Below are positions 11,071-21,742 of a stretch of DNA of 64,000 bases, piece after piece. Both the position numbers and the translations under genes were made by a program. Each line of letters begins with the position of its first letter. Position 1 is the stretch's first letter. A model generated the notes under the pieces. The model made no database searches. It was not told the origin of the DNA and saw nothing but the letters and a program-made list of their open reading frames with translations. Source of the DNA: Chaetomium olivaceum (lineage: Eukaryota > Ascomycota > Sordariomycetes > Sordariales > Chaetomiaceae); contig JAYWVB010000032.1 in the NCBI GenBank assembly GCA_039881045.1, positions 124,001-188,000 of the forward strand. The letters are read 5' to 3'.

Positions 11071-13606
11071 CCTTGACTTCGAAATCTGGGTGGTCGAAAA
11101 AAGAAGGTGGCGATTTGGTGTTTAGGCGAACACAGAAATTCACGTCGCTTTCTGAGCGCTTGGCTGTTTTCTTTGTGTGGGGGAGGGAGCTGGAGTTCGA
11201 GTTTCTGTGGCAGGTTTGGTGGGTTGGTTGGGTTTGGAGGCGAGGTGCGGTCTTTGAGAAATCTGCAGATTTTGTGGTCAGCAAAAAGGCACCACCAGGT
11301 GATTACTGCTGCAAAGCACAGATGCACAAGAAGTGGTTGCCGAGAAACCAAGGCAAGCATGATCACAAAAGCGAACAAGATCTGAGAAGAACGTGAACTT
11401 CAACATACAGACGATGCCTTGACACCTTGGTCACTCTCGTCGCAAGTCAACACAGGTGTGGTGGGACGGAGGTTGGTTGGGAAGTTGATGAGGGAAGTGG
11501 GACGTCGACAAAGAGAGAAAGAGAAGAGTCGAAGGAGGAGAAGTTTAGAAAAGCAGGTCTGATAATGGGAGCAGCGAGAACGGGAAGGAGGGAAATCCGG
11601 ACCTCCAAAGCGGAGCCGAAGACGGGGCCGGGGCCGGGGCGGGGTTGGCCAGCAGAGCAAGCGGAGGGGTAGGAGATTAACAGGAAGGAGCCGAAGGGGG
11701 GAAGTTCACGGCCCCGAGGAGGGCCGGCACTGTGAACCACAGAGTGAGGGAAAGAAACGCAAAGAACAAAGACTCAGACACAGAGGTGGAGAGGCTGTTG
11801 TGAAAGTACAATGTGAGAGTATGTGCTAGGAGAGTGCAAGACTCAGAGAGTGAACAGAGCTCCGGAACTGGTGCTGCTGGTCACAGGAAAACAGGGTGTG
11901 AAAAACAGAAAGAACTTGAAGAGAACCTGGACTTTAGGCTAGCCAGAGGAAAGCAAACACAAAAGGTTCCAGAGAAACAGAGACAAAACTAACCTAGTGC
12001 GAACCCACTTCTGATGATGAACCAGTGGCAAAAGGCGCATTCCAGGTCGACGATATACGGCTGGATCTCCAGTTGTGAAATGGGGAGGGTGGCCGGGTAT
12101 GAGCCCGTGATAACGAATGGATGCAGCTCAGAACTGAGAAATAAATGAGTTGTGAGAGTGGGGTTGAGGGTAGGAGGGCAGCCTTGGTGTCGATCGAGGG
12201 TGGCGAGTAGAAGTAACAGGAGAGCCTTAAATAATAATAAGGATCATTCACGTCGAGATATTGCGGTTTGAAGCGGAGGAGGCTCATAAGATCGTAAGAT
12301 ATCTACTAAAAGTGAAAATAGTGGTGTAAATAGCGAACCTATGTGGTAATTAGCGGCCATGAACTTGGTGTGGGAAGATCCATGGTTGGACGATATTACT
12401 GTACGAGTTCATTAAAACTCAACCCTTTTTTAAATCTGCGTTGTTAGGAAGAACAACTGGGCGTTTCAGGACAAGATACTTACATTAACTGAGTTCCTGA
12501 GGCTTAGTGCTGGTTGGACATTTGAACTGAGTAACGTGCTTTGCAGGCAACCCCTTGGACATATCAAAGAACCAGCTTCTACCATACACCTTTGGTAGCA
12601 GATTCATAGGTTTGGTAGTTGGGTTGTAAGTTGCCTGGTGGTCTTACCTAGACAGATATGGTACAGGTAAAACCTGAGGCTAAGACTAAGTAACGTTCTC
12701 TGGTCGCTACTTTAAAGGCAGTAGGTAACCAGGTATATTGACGTATAGCAACGCTAGGTACGTAGACAATGGTCTTGGTTTTATGTCCGATACCAGAGTT
12801 GGTTCTAAGGTGTCTGAAACGAGTCGTTGACTGTGGCATCGAGTCTGTTTATAGTTTTTGTTTATGTTCAACGATGGGAATAGATGAACGTGAAGGTAAA
12901 TTGCAAGCTCCAGAGGCACTAGAGCTGCCGCATTTATTGATAAGCGCCTTCGCAAGGACACGACTCAGAGTCCAGCAAGGGTACAGTGCAGCGTTATTCC
13001 CACAGAATTTGTGTAGGAGGATTGTACCGCTGTTGCCTTCTTAATCTGCAGGATGGAAGTGTTCTCTGTCACATTTCAATACAAAGTTGTGACAAATTAG
13101 GACTAAAGGTTTTGTTACTATTAAGCTGGAATGTATAACATGCAATAAACATGAAAACGGCTGACTTGTAATATAAACAGACTTTACTAAGATTGAACCG
13201 TCTGTGAAAATTCTTGAATGACGTTGGATGAATGTAGTGCTGATGGGAGAATAAAGAAGGGGGCTAGTATGGGGGTTGTGAGCAGATCTTGTTTGCGAAC
13301 GATGAAGCAAGTGAGAGAGAACGAGAGTGCGCGGGAAATAGACTAGTGCGGGAGCAGCTCCTTATCCTGTCCGGAGGACAATATTGCGGCCAAACTCCCA
13401 GAAATTACTATGCGAAATTGCGCGAAAAATACACGAAAAACCCCAAAAAATTAATGCGATCTGGCAACTGGTCGAAAGCACCCCGCGCCCCACTTTTCTG
13501 CAAACCGCGCTTTGAGACGCGTAAATTGGCTGCAGTCTCCATCTTTGTGTTGCCCTGTAACTTGTTTGTTTTGTTTACTCTCTTCCGAATCCAACTTCTG
13601 CCCAAT
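11071..13606. other. Long spacer between the SRA gene and the Helitron region
   Basis: The left part (11.1-12.3 kb) is purine-rich and carries the presumed SRA-gene promoter and 5' UTR. The right part (12.3-13.3 kb) is AT-rich without a credible open frame. Such AT-rich sequence can be mutated (RIP-affected) repeat, but nothing recognisable remains. Confidence 0.35.
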
Positions 13607-13795
13607 ATGGAGGTCAACGGAGAATTGAGGATCTGTTCGCATTGCAAAGAGAAGCTGCCTATCGTACAATTTATTCACTTACGCGATCCCTCGAAAACTG
13701 TCCAAAAGTGCCCTGCTTGCCGGAGGAAGGTGTCGGACGCAGTAACGATGGCTTTCTTTTCTACTATACTCGGTTTGTTGCTTAACATAGGATAG
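13607..13795 (+). CDS. Small zinc-ribbon-like ORF near the Helitron
   Basis: From the ATG at 13607 the frame encodes MEVNGELRICSHCKEKLP and, after a short spacer, VQKCPACRRKVSDA. Two CxxC pairs about 25 residues apart suggest a zinc ribbon. Similar short Cys-rich modules stand at the start of proteins of many fungal Helitrons, so it may be the first exon or a separate ORF of the Helitron that follows. A possible intron donor (GTAACG at 13742) and acceptor (ATAG near 13792) lie just before the stop. Whether it joins the main Helitron frame about 450 bp downstream is unknown. Confidence 0.35.
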   Translation: MEVNGELRICSHCKEKLPIVQFIHLRDPSKTVQKCPACRRKVSDAVTMAFFSTILGLLLNIG

Positions 13796-14235
13796 GTGAA
13801 ACAATCGACCACTTCTCTTGCCAGAATACGTGAGATCACAGATAACAAACGGCTTTCCGACGCGTCTGACCATTGAGCTGGGGCGCGCCCAGCGCAGGGA
13901 TACTCTTGGCTTGTCCAGGGGTAGGGGTCTTTTGTTTTTCCGTTTTGCGCGTTGCATTTTCGGCTGGGTATAATAAGGTTCGGGATGGGCCAGTCTCTTA
14001 GTCTCAGGCAAGGAATCAGACATCAAGTTCACCAGCTTTCGGGAGTAAAGGATCCGCCACGATAATGCAACGCAGCGACGTGTGACTGCGCGCTTCTTCC
14101 CCTGAACAGAGGGGGGACTCTTGTTTATTTGCCTGTCAGATGGTTGCGGGGTGAGTTTGCATCTCGCATGGCTAAACAGTTCATGCACAGAGACAGGAGT
14201 TTTGGTGTTGTGATGCCCTGCGTCCAGTTTTGCAG

Positions 14236-17200
14236 ATGCAGTCAAACCCAGCACTTGTTCACCATACGGCGCCCCCGCCCAAGCGAAAGAACCTCACCCA
14301 TGCTGTCATGAGCGAGCGATACCATGTCAGCGGTGTGGTAGAAGGCGACTCTACTCCCGTTGCTGCTGCTCGTAAAGAGCTTGCCCGGATCCAACGCGAT
14401 CACCGGCTACGGCGGCGCGGTGACGAAGAGACGAGCCAGACGCCTGAACTCAGCGAGTTGGTCCGTCGCCAGAATAACGGCCGGGATGTCGACAATGACG
14501 AAGGTAACGTCAACCCTGAGCCGGATTCTACCGGCAGTGGAGAACCCGTAGTGCAGCGGAGGAAGCGTGGCCGGCCTCGCAAGTACCCTCTTCCTGATCC
14601 AACAGCTCCTCGCCGTCCACCTGGCCGACCTCGCAAGCAACCCAACGCTCCCGGTGCCCTCAAGCCACCCACCTCCCGGCACTCCTTCTCGTCTTGGCCC
14701 TCCTCACGAAGAAGTCAACATTTCCGATGTTTCTAATGCCCCCATTCGCCGTCCGCGTGGCCGTCCTCGTAAGGACTCTAGCGTTACCGCCACAATCCTG
14801 CTCGCCGTGGCCGCCCCCAGAGCCGAGACGACCGGTCGGTCGTCCTCCCAAACATGCCGCCAACGACCCGCCCCGCAATTTCGACGAGCCGCCTTCCACA
14901 TTCACCGGCGATTTGCAGGGTTCTCCGCTTTGCGAGGAGGATGTTGCTATCAAGCGTGAGTTTAATGAGCGCCTTGCGCAGGAAAACATGCGCCTTTGTT
15001 TCCGATGTAAGGAACGCTGGTTTGATGTTGAGCTAAAGGCGGATGGAGTTTGCAAACGCTGTCACCAAAAGGATGACAAGAAGCGGGCTGACGAGCCTTT
15101 CCTTTACTCCGCCGAGAACCACCTGGACTTTGGAGAGATGCCAGACTCTCTACCCATCCCCCATCCCGCCGAAGAGATGGTTATCTCGCGGGTCCACGTT
15201 GCAGTCAACGTGTTTACGGTGTGTTCCTTTCCATCTTTGTTGGCATTGCTTCTTACTTTTGGCTTTCAGGTCCGGGGCCAGCAGTACAAATATCGCGGCC
15301 ATGTTGTTCATTTCCTTCGCGACGTAGGCAAGGTCTATGACGAACTTCCATTGATGCCCAAGGATTTGGATATCGTGATTCTGCGTCCGAGCGGTTCTGA
15401 AGCCGATCCCGCGATGGACCGGCAGTTTCGCAAGCGATTCCGCATTCGACGCCGAGTGGTGGCTACCTGGCTCCATTTCCTGTCACACAACCATCCTGGC
15501 TACAAACACTTTCTCTTTAACGAATCAAATCTGAGCCAGCTACCCGAAGATGAGTCCATCTTCGATCAACTTACCATCCACGAAGTGAGCAGCTGGGACG
15601 ACCTCGAGCCCGACCAGGGCCCAGTCGACGGTGATAGGCCGAAGAGCGAGGATGGACTGGGGTTCGATGAAGCAGCTGTACCCAACGTGCTGGTCAAGGA
15701 TTCGGAATTTGTCCTGCTGCAGGGCGGACTCAAAAACAACGGCCCAGAGGACCAAGAACGTCCTCCAATGCAGCAGCAACCGCGCGACGCTCACCACCTT
15801 TCTATGCCTCCCATCAGATTCACGCCGATTAACGAGTTTAACCGGTCGCAGGCTCTGCTGTCGCTAGCATGTCCCAGCCTCTATCCACGCGGTCTTGCTG
15901 ATTTCATCCAGCCGAGGCAACGCGCCATCAGCTACTCGGATTACTTGGCGCATGCGATGAAGTGGCATGATGGGCGTTTTGCCCGCCATCATACCTTCCG
16001 TTACATCGCATTGAACACCCTCTTGCGGCAGCAGGCCTATGGGCACAGCCGGTTCTACGTCAACAAGCAGCGGTCTACCGTCCTAACCAAGGCGGAGTTA
16101 CAGCAGGCACTGGAGGATCCCGACCGTCCTGAAGCTCAGGCGGTCCTCAACCAGATCTCCCGCTTTGCTGGGGCGATTCAGGGTACGAGACCCTATTGGT
16201 ACCGCCGGCGCAGGGAGTGCGAATCTTTCGCGCACTGCCTGGGCGTCCCCGGCGTATTCATCACGTTGAGCCCAGCCGATCTGCACTGGCACGACCTCTA
16301 CCGGCACATGCCGGAATTCGAGCGGTGGCAGGTGTTGGACGAGCCGGCCCGGATTTCGTTGTCCGGTCGCCTGCTTCGTGAGAACCCCCATATCGCCGCG
16401 TGGTACTTCACTACGCGGTTCAAGGCGTTCCGAGACGTGGTGTTGACCAAAAAGTTCAACCTTTCGGATTTTTAGTGTCGATACGAATGGCAAGGGCGAG
16501 GCAGCAGTCATAACCACGGGCTGTACTGGTTTGAAGAGGGCCCGCAGCAGGCTACCAGCACAGATGAGGAGAGGGCGAGGTTCGCGCGGTTGTGGGGTTA
16601 CCACATCTCGGCGGAAAACCCCCAGCCCCATCGGATTGGACAAGGAGGTGATGGCGGCAACCCACTGAACGTCGACGCCCTGCAGACGGAAGTAACATGG
16701 GGGTGGCTGGATCGCATCCTCAACCGGTGCCAACGGCATCATTGCTCGTCCACCTACTGCCTACGCATCAACAAACGCGCGGCGGAACTGGCAGAGGAGA
16801 ACGGCGAGCCGGGGCCCGAACTGGAATGCCGGTTTCTGTTTCCCCGCCCGCATCGAGAGAAAGCCGGCCTGATTAGAAGGCCGGGCAAGACGTGGTGCTC
16901 GTTTGAGGCGGTACGGAACGACTCCCACATGAACCAGTATAACCGGCTCATCACGCTCTGCTGGCTGGCCAACACCGACATCTCGCCGTGCACCGGGATC
17001 GAGGCGGTGATCAACTACGCCGCCAAATACTGCAGCAAGACCGAGACCAAGACCAGCACGTACGCCGAGATCGCCGGGGCCATGTTGCCACACGTCTCGG
17101 ACAGGAACCCCATGCTGTCGTTTGTCTCGAAGATGATGAACAAGTTAATCGGCGAGAGGGATTACTCCGCACAGGAGACGTGCCACATCCTCCTCAAGCT

Positions 17201-18666
17201 ACCCCTCTACCAGGACAGCCGCGTTGTGATTAGCGTCGACTGCCGACCGGCTGACAGGCATAACCGGGTGGCAGAATTCTCGGAAGCGGATGAGGCTGTC
17301 CAGACGAAGAAGACGTCGTACGAGAAATACCTGGAACGGCCTAGTGACATGGAGGCGGTGTCGTATTTCAGGTTCCTGGAGACGTGGAACTTCCAATCGC
17401 CAAACCCGGGCAACTGGAGGGAATGGCGCCCACCCGCTCGGCCCAGGGTGTTGTATTACTTCCCGCGGTACACGCCGGTCCATGGGCACGTACAGTTCGA
17501 GGACTTCTGCCGGGTCAAGCTTATGCTGGCACATCCTCATCGGGAATGCGGCGGCTTTCTAACCCTCGACGGTACCCGTTTCTCAGGCTACGTGGCGGCA
17601 TACGAGCACTGCTTGGAGCACCATGAACATGAGGATGACCACTACGGAGAGGCGGAAGCGCCGGAACCCGCGGCTGACGAGGACGAGTTCCGGGCTGTAC
17701 CCTTCCAGGAAGATATCAGTCTCGAAGACTGGCAGGAGCTCGCACGCATGGTGCCTGAGCTCCAGCCAGAACACGAGGAGATCGACCTACTGACTAGGCG
17801 AGATATCGACATCAGGTACGACTGGCATCCCCACGTCGGCCGGTATATCGATGAACGGTTCGACAGCGGCAAATACTGGGATCTTCTCAAAGTCGAGCAC
17901 CCCAGTATGGCGGGAGATGTCGAACACATTCCTCTGAAGGCCCGGGATACCCTCAACCGGGAACAGAGGATCGTGTACGACACTATTATGGGCCACCTAG
18001 AACGGGATAACGTACCGCCCATCCTGTTGCATGTTGACGGCGGCGGAGGCACCGGGAAGTCGTACATGGTCAACATGCTGTCGTCTCACCTCCAGCAAAC
18101 TCTCCCCGGCCGAAAATCGCCCATTCTCCGTGCCGCACCCACCGGGGTCGCGAGCAACCAGATCAATGGCCAGACGCTGCACTCCCTCCTCCGCTTGCCT
18201 ATCGATGGCAACTACCGCCCGTTGACCGAAACACCCACTGTTTTGGGGAACCTACAGCGTGTTTTTGCGGGTGTACGTTACCTCGTCATCGACGAAAAGA
18301 GCATGCTGGGGCTCAAGACTCTGGGTTGGATCGATCGGCGGCTCCGCGAGATCTTTCCGGAGAAGAATGACTTCTTTTTCGGCGGATTGAGCGTCATTCT
18401 GATCGGAGACTTCTTCCAGCTGCCGCCGGTGCTGAACAAGCCGATCTATGCCGAGTACGACAGGTCGATGAAGGAGATGGAGGTTGCTGGTCTCAATGCC
18501 TACCGCGCCTTCGAGCACTCGGTTTTCTTGGAGACAATCCAGCGGCAACATGGGGCGGACCAGGCCGGGTTTCGCGACGCCTTGGTCGAGCTCAGACAGG
18601 CTCGGGTGTCGGTCACGGGGTGGGAGCTGTTAGTCTCCCGGTGCGCGTCCAATCTCTCACCCAGAG
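14236..18666 (+). mobile_element. Helitron (rolling-circle transposon), 3'-truncated
   Basis: The extent is defined by coding content because no 5'-TC or 3'-CTRR end with hairpin could be placed. The segment holds AT-hook repeats, a Cys-rich motif, the Helitron-like N domain, the Rep (HUH) endonuclease and the first half of a Pif1-type helicase. It stops abruptly at about 18666, exactly where a pogo-type element starts. Sequence on the far side of that element does not continue the helicase, so the copy lacks helicase motifs IV-VI and its 3' end. Confidence 0.75.
14236..18666 (+). pseudogene. Helitron Rep-helicase gene, broken
   Basis: The protein would nick and transfer a strand (HUH Rep) and unwind DNA (helicase). 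In order, the frame shows three AT-hook-like motifs (KRGRPRKYP, PPGRPRKQP, PRGRPRKDS), then VGRPPKH, then CFRCKERWFDVELKADGVCKRC. A segment with RGQQYKYRGHVVHFLRDVG follows a likely 51-nt intron at about 15219-15269. Next are the Helitron-like N domain (15800-16200), FITLSPADLHWHDLYRHMP, the HUH motif in GRGSSHNHGLYW (about 16490-16525) and NYAAKYCSKTE with the Rep tyrosine. Helicase Walker A is GGGGTGKSYMV (18039), Walker B-like VIDEKSML, and GDFFQLPPV follows. Lesions: frame changes near 14670 and 14800, an in-frame TAG at 16473-16475 just before the HUH motif, and loss of the helicase C-terminal half. Confidence 0.75.
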
Positions 18667-18668
18667 TA

Positions 18669-18715
18669 GAAGTCTTGTCCCCACAACCGAACGACCCCAC
18701 AACCGAACATGATCT
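18669..18715 (+). repeat. Left 47-bp terminal inverted repeat of the pogo-type element
   Basis: It begins GAAGTCTTGT and contains two tandem copies of CCCCACAACCGAAC separated by GA, a likely transposase binding repeat. It matches the reverse complement of 20499-20545 at every position. Confidence 0.95.
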
Positions 18716-18785
18716 GCGAGTGTACCCCTTCCATTCAAATGTCCAAAACATCCACAACACCAGTCATTTCTATGGTACAAAATGC

Positions 18786-20417
18786 CTACTGCATATCCTC
18801 GGCCTCACGGACCCTCTGCAGACCACATACAATCATTTCCTGTGCCTCATCAACGACAGGTTGTAGATCTTCCGGGGTGGCCGCCCTCCTCCGCTTTGGG
18901 GGCCTGCGTGAAGCTTCCTGGGCCTTGACAATCTCTCCTATCCTTATAAACTTATCATTTCGATCCTCACGAATCCTCTTGCGAGTGTGAGGTTTTACGG
19001 CGCGAAAATCATCTTCCAAGCGCTCCACTTTGGCCTGCAAAATGGCCCTCTCAGTGTTAGACTGGTCCAGTGCTTTCCCAGCCTTTGTAAGAAGGCCCCT
19101 AACGGTGCGATGACCAGGGCTTACGTGGCCTCTAGCCTCCCCCAGAGCCCTGACAATATCCAGGGACTTTTTTGGTGTTGTGAAGACCCCCTCTTCTTGA
19201 GTGGGTATAGCCTCAGGGGTCAGGGGTCGCTCTGGTGGAGGGGGGGAGTCTCCTATCAACGCTTGAGGGTCACCCAGAACCTTCTGGGGGTTGAAAGGCC
19301 ATATCCCAGCTTTCTTGAAGCCGCTGCGTATATTGCGGTCTGTACAGCCGCGCTGGGAGGCCTCCCTATAGGCGAGGAAGAAGCGTTGTTTGTTGGCCGG
19401 TGCCGAGGCCAAACAGCCAGCCAGACGGAGAGTTAACTCGCGAAAGTAGGTCTTTATAGGGCTGAAAACGCTGCGATCCATGGGCTGCGTTTTATGAGAG
19501 GTGTGAGGCGGTAGAAATAAGAGGAAAACCTTGTTGCTGAAAGCTGTGAACATGAAATCGTCGGAGTCGTGGCTAGAGTGCTCGTCGAGTATAAGAAGGC
19601 GCCATTGGTTGGGGTCTGAGGGCTTCGTTTCCGGTATATACACCTCCTTAAGCCACTTCAAAGCTATTTCGGCGTTGGAGAAGCCTGTGAGAGAGTAATC
19701 GTACTTCCAATCGCGAAGTTGCTCCTGGTTTTCCATGAAAGGGGGAAACCATTGCGCCTGGAGCGAGGCCCCCGTCAAGACCACCACCGGCGTGAGCCTT
19801 ATACCCACTGCCGTCCCCGCTTCTAGAACTGAGGCCCACGTGGTTGTTTTGCCGGACTGAACGAGGGCTCTACTGGTGAGAGAATCGCCTATAACAGACC
19901 CAGCGGCTGTCTCGGTCTCTTGCATGCCGTGTTCGTCCATATGAGCTATATGACAGGGGGGGATGTTTTTGGATTCGATTTGGTGCTTTAACCTGGCGTA
20001 GAAATCCTCGTATTTGGCCTTGGTAGAACCTTTCTTCCTCTCCGCATCCAATAGGGAGCTTCCCTTCATCTTGACACGCGAATGCCTTCGTAGAAAGCGG
20101 TCTACCCAACGTTGGCCGAGTAGCTGGAAAACGCCAGCTTTGCTGAGGATCAACTCGGCCATTCTTTTGACCCTAGCCTTGGAGGGAGCTCGGCCAGCGG
20201 CTTCTTCATTAAGGCACCATTCAACAAGGAAGATCTCCTCTTGCGGAGAGAGCTTCATGGAGGTTAATTTGGCCTCCTTCTTGCTCACGGCGCCATGGGT
20301 CCGGCCATGGAGCGTTGCCGGTGCGACTCCCCAGTTCTCCGCCGCCTGGCGCAGCGGTTTGCCGGAATTAATTTCACCAAGCGCCGACTGAATATTTTGC
20401 TCATGCACTGAGGCCAT
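18786..20417 (-). CDS. Pogo/Fot1-type transposase (DDE superfamily)
   Basis: A 543-residue open frame without introns, catalysing cut-and-paste transposition in the nucleus. The N-terminal helix-turn-helix of the Psq type (about 5-50; GKPLRQAAENWGVAPATLHGR) is followed by a CENP-B-like HTH (about 55-125). The DDE domain has its three acidic residues in place: D161 in HMDEHGMQ, D278 in LILDEHSSH and D314 in HKTQPMDRSVF. The D278-D314 spacing leaves 35 residues between, as in pogo/Fot1 enzymes. The second motif reads DEHSSH rather than the common DGHGSH. A basic, partly coiled-coil tail (about 450-540; KVERLEDDF, RRPPKRRRA) likely carries the nuclear localisation signal. No stop or frame break was seen. 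Confidence 0.93.
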   Translation of the reverse strand: MASVHEQNIQSALGEINSGKPLRQAAENWGVAPATLHGRTHGAVSKKEAKLTSMKLSPQEEIFLVEWCLNEEAAGRAPSKARVKRMAELILSKAGVFQLLGQRWVDRFLRRHSRVKMKGSSLLDAERKKGSTKAKYEDFYARLKHQIESKNIPPCHIAHMDEHGMQETETAAGSVIGDSLTSRALVQSGKTTTWASVLEAGTAVGIRLTPVVVLTGASLQAQWFPPFMENQEQLRDWKYDYSLTGFSNAEIALKWLKEVYIPETKPSDPNQWRLLILDEHSSHDSDDFMFTAFSNKVFLLFLPPHTSHKTQPMDRSVFSPIKTYFRELTLRLAGCLASAPANKQRFFLAYREASQRGCTDRNIRSGFKKAGIWPFNPQKVLGDPQALIGDSPPPPERPLTPEAIPTQEEGVFTTPKKSLDIVRALGEARGHVSPGHRTVRGLLTKAGKALDQSNTERAILQAKVERLEDDFRAVKPHTRKRIREDRNDKFIRIGEIVKAQEASRRPPKRRRAATPEDLQPVVDEAQEMIVCGLQRVREAEDMQ

Positions 20418-20498
20418 CTTGAATTTGGTGAGGATTGGAGTGGAATTGGGAGAGTTGTGGTGTTTGGAAATGGGGGGGCGGTCGGCGATGCATGGTGG

Positions 20499-20545
20499 AG
20501 ATCATGTTCGGTTGTGGGGTCGTTCGGTTGTGGGGACAAGACTTC
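20499..20545 (-). repeat. Right 47-bp terminal inverted repeat of the pogo-type element
   Basis: Perfect inverted copy of 18669-18715; it ends ...ACAAGACTTC followed by the TA duplication. Confidence 0.95.
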
Positions 20546-20547
20546 TA

Positions 20548-21730
20548 TAGGTGTGTCCACGCCGACGGATCATGGCCTGCCAGGCTGCAGCGAATAGGGT
20601 TGAAGGGGCTGGACTACGCAAAGGTGATAGTTGCAAGTGCTAGCATCAAAGCCAACACTGAAACAAATACCATGATGAAGAGTGTATAGAACGACGCCGT
20701 CTGCTGCCCGCAATAAGCAGCGGCACGATGAGAACGAAAGCTGAAGAGGTACAGCCCTCAAACTTGGGGGGAGGGAGACTAGGGAAGAAAGGCAACAGAG
20801 CTGGGAAGTTTACGCTCTCGCGTACTCTCCAGAATAAAGCACCTTCACCCGTGGTAAGCGGTCCCGGCCCCCACCTCGGGGTTGAAGTCGACCGGAGTCT
20901 GTGGGCCGGAGCAGATGAGCCCCTAGCGAGGTACACCCTGAACACCGGCAGCATCTCCGCATCACTTTCTGGACGGTCTTGCAATTGGCGTCTTTACGGC
21001 CGGGCCGCCAAGTATCGGGGGTTTCACGCTACATCTAGCCAGCCATCCTAGGAAAGATGAGGACGTTGAGGGTGGGCGAGCAAGGTCCAACCCGCTTCCA
21101 GGCGCAAGGAGATGGTTGTAGTTAGTCGGAAACAACTTCGTGCAAGGGAGGTCCAACAGCGTCACATTGCATCTACAGGGACCATACGGCGGAACAAGGT
21201 TACATCGGTCTATTTGACGGGACCCTGCCAATCTCAGGTACATACTAAGTACTATGTTGGATAGACAGAAAGGAACGCAGAAACCTTCCCCCACGTGCCA
21301 CCACCGCTGTCTCCGTGGTAGGAACCCAAGAGTCCCTAAAGACCCCGTTCAGGGGATATAGCACCGAGTACTCCCTTATAGCCCCCACGAGGGATATCTC
21401 ACATCCCTATCTAGCACCATCACATGGTACCATCTCCGGAAGGCGAGGCAGTATTGGTGATGGGCCTTTCCCGCTCGAGGCCAGGCCCGGCGGTTCAACA
21501 TTCCAAAATGAAGACCCTGACCCTGGTTTGATTCCGCTACATGCAAGGCTCTCAACATCTCACACATGTACGCCCTCCACCTCAGGTCCTTGTCTTCACA
21601 GCTCCACGGGTCTCCTCTAGTTTTATCCCTATATCCTCCCCACTCGACTCGTCTATATCTACATTCAAGGAATCCCAGCAGAAAACGACAATACACCAAC
21701 AAGTGACCGCCGCACCATCGTTTACGCTCT
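20548..21730. other. Spacer right of the pogo element, no supported gene
   Basis: It does not continue the Helitron helicase in any frame. Short open frames on both strands (for example 20962-21294 minus and 21376-21813 minus) have no known motif. It may be unrelated repeat debris or host intergenic DNA. Confidence 0.35.
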
Positions 21731-21742
21731 CCCAGCAAACCA

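Larger units (their letters stand above)
18669..20545 (-). mobile_element. Fot1/pogo-type DNA transposon, apparently complete
   Basis: A 1877-bp element bounded by perfect 47-bp terminal inverted repeats (18669-18715 and 20499-20545) and flanked by a TA dinucleotide on each side (18667-18668 and 20546-20547), the usual Tc1/mariner-superfamily target duplication. It contains one uninterrupted transposase gene on the minus strand. It sits directly at the truncated end of the Helitron. Perfect TIRs and an open transposase frame argue for a recent insertion. Confidence 0.92.

Noticed and set aside
10238..11125. 295-codon plus-strand frame with a poly-Leu stretch
   Set aside because: A mirror of the Asn-coding triplet tract on the other strand; no start context or domain.
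13679..14254. 191-codon minus-strand open frame
   Set aside because: Arg/Lys-rich with no motif and overlaps the Helitron-associated region; probably a chance frame.
18716..18866. Apparent continuation of the Helitron helicase (LRVYPF...) past 18666
   Set aside because: These codons lie inside the pogo-type element's terminal region and 3' UTR; the resemblance to helicase text is accidental.
20575..20585. GCCTG-C-CAGGC palindrome as a Helitron 3' hairpin
   Set aside because: No CTRR end follows at the expected distance, and the sequence left of it does not continue the Helitron.
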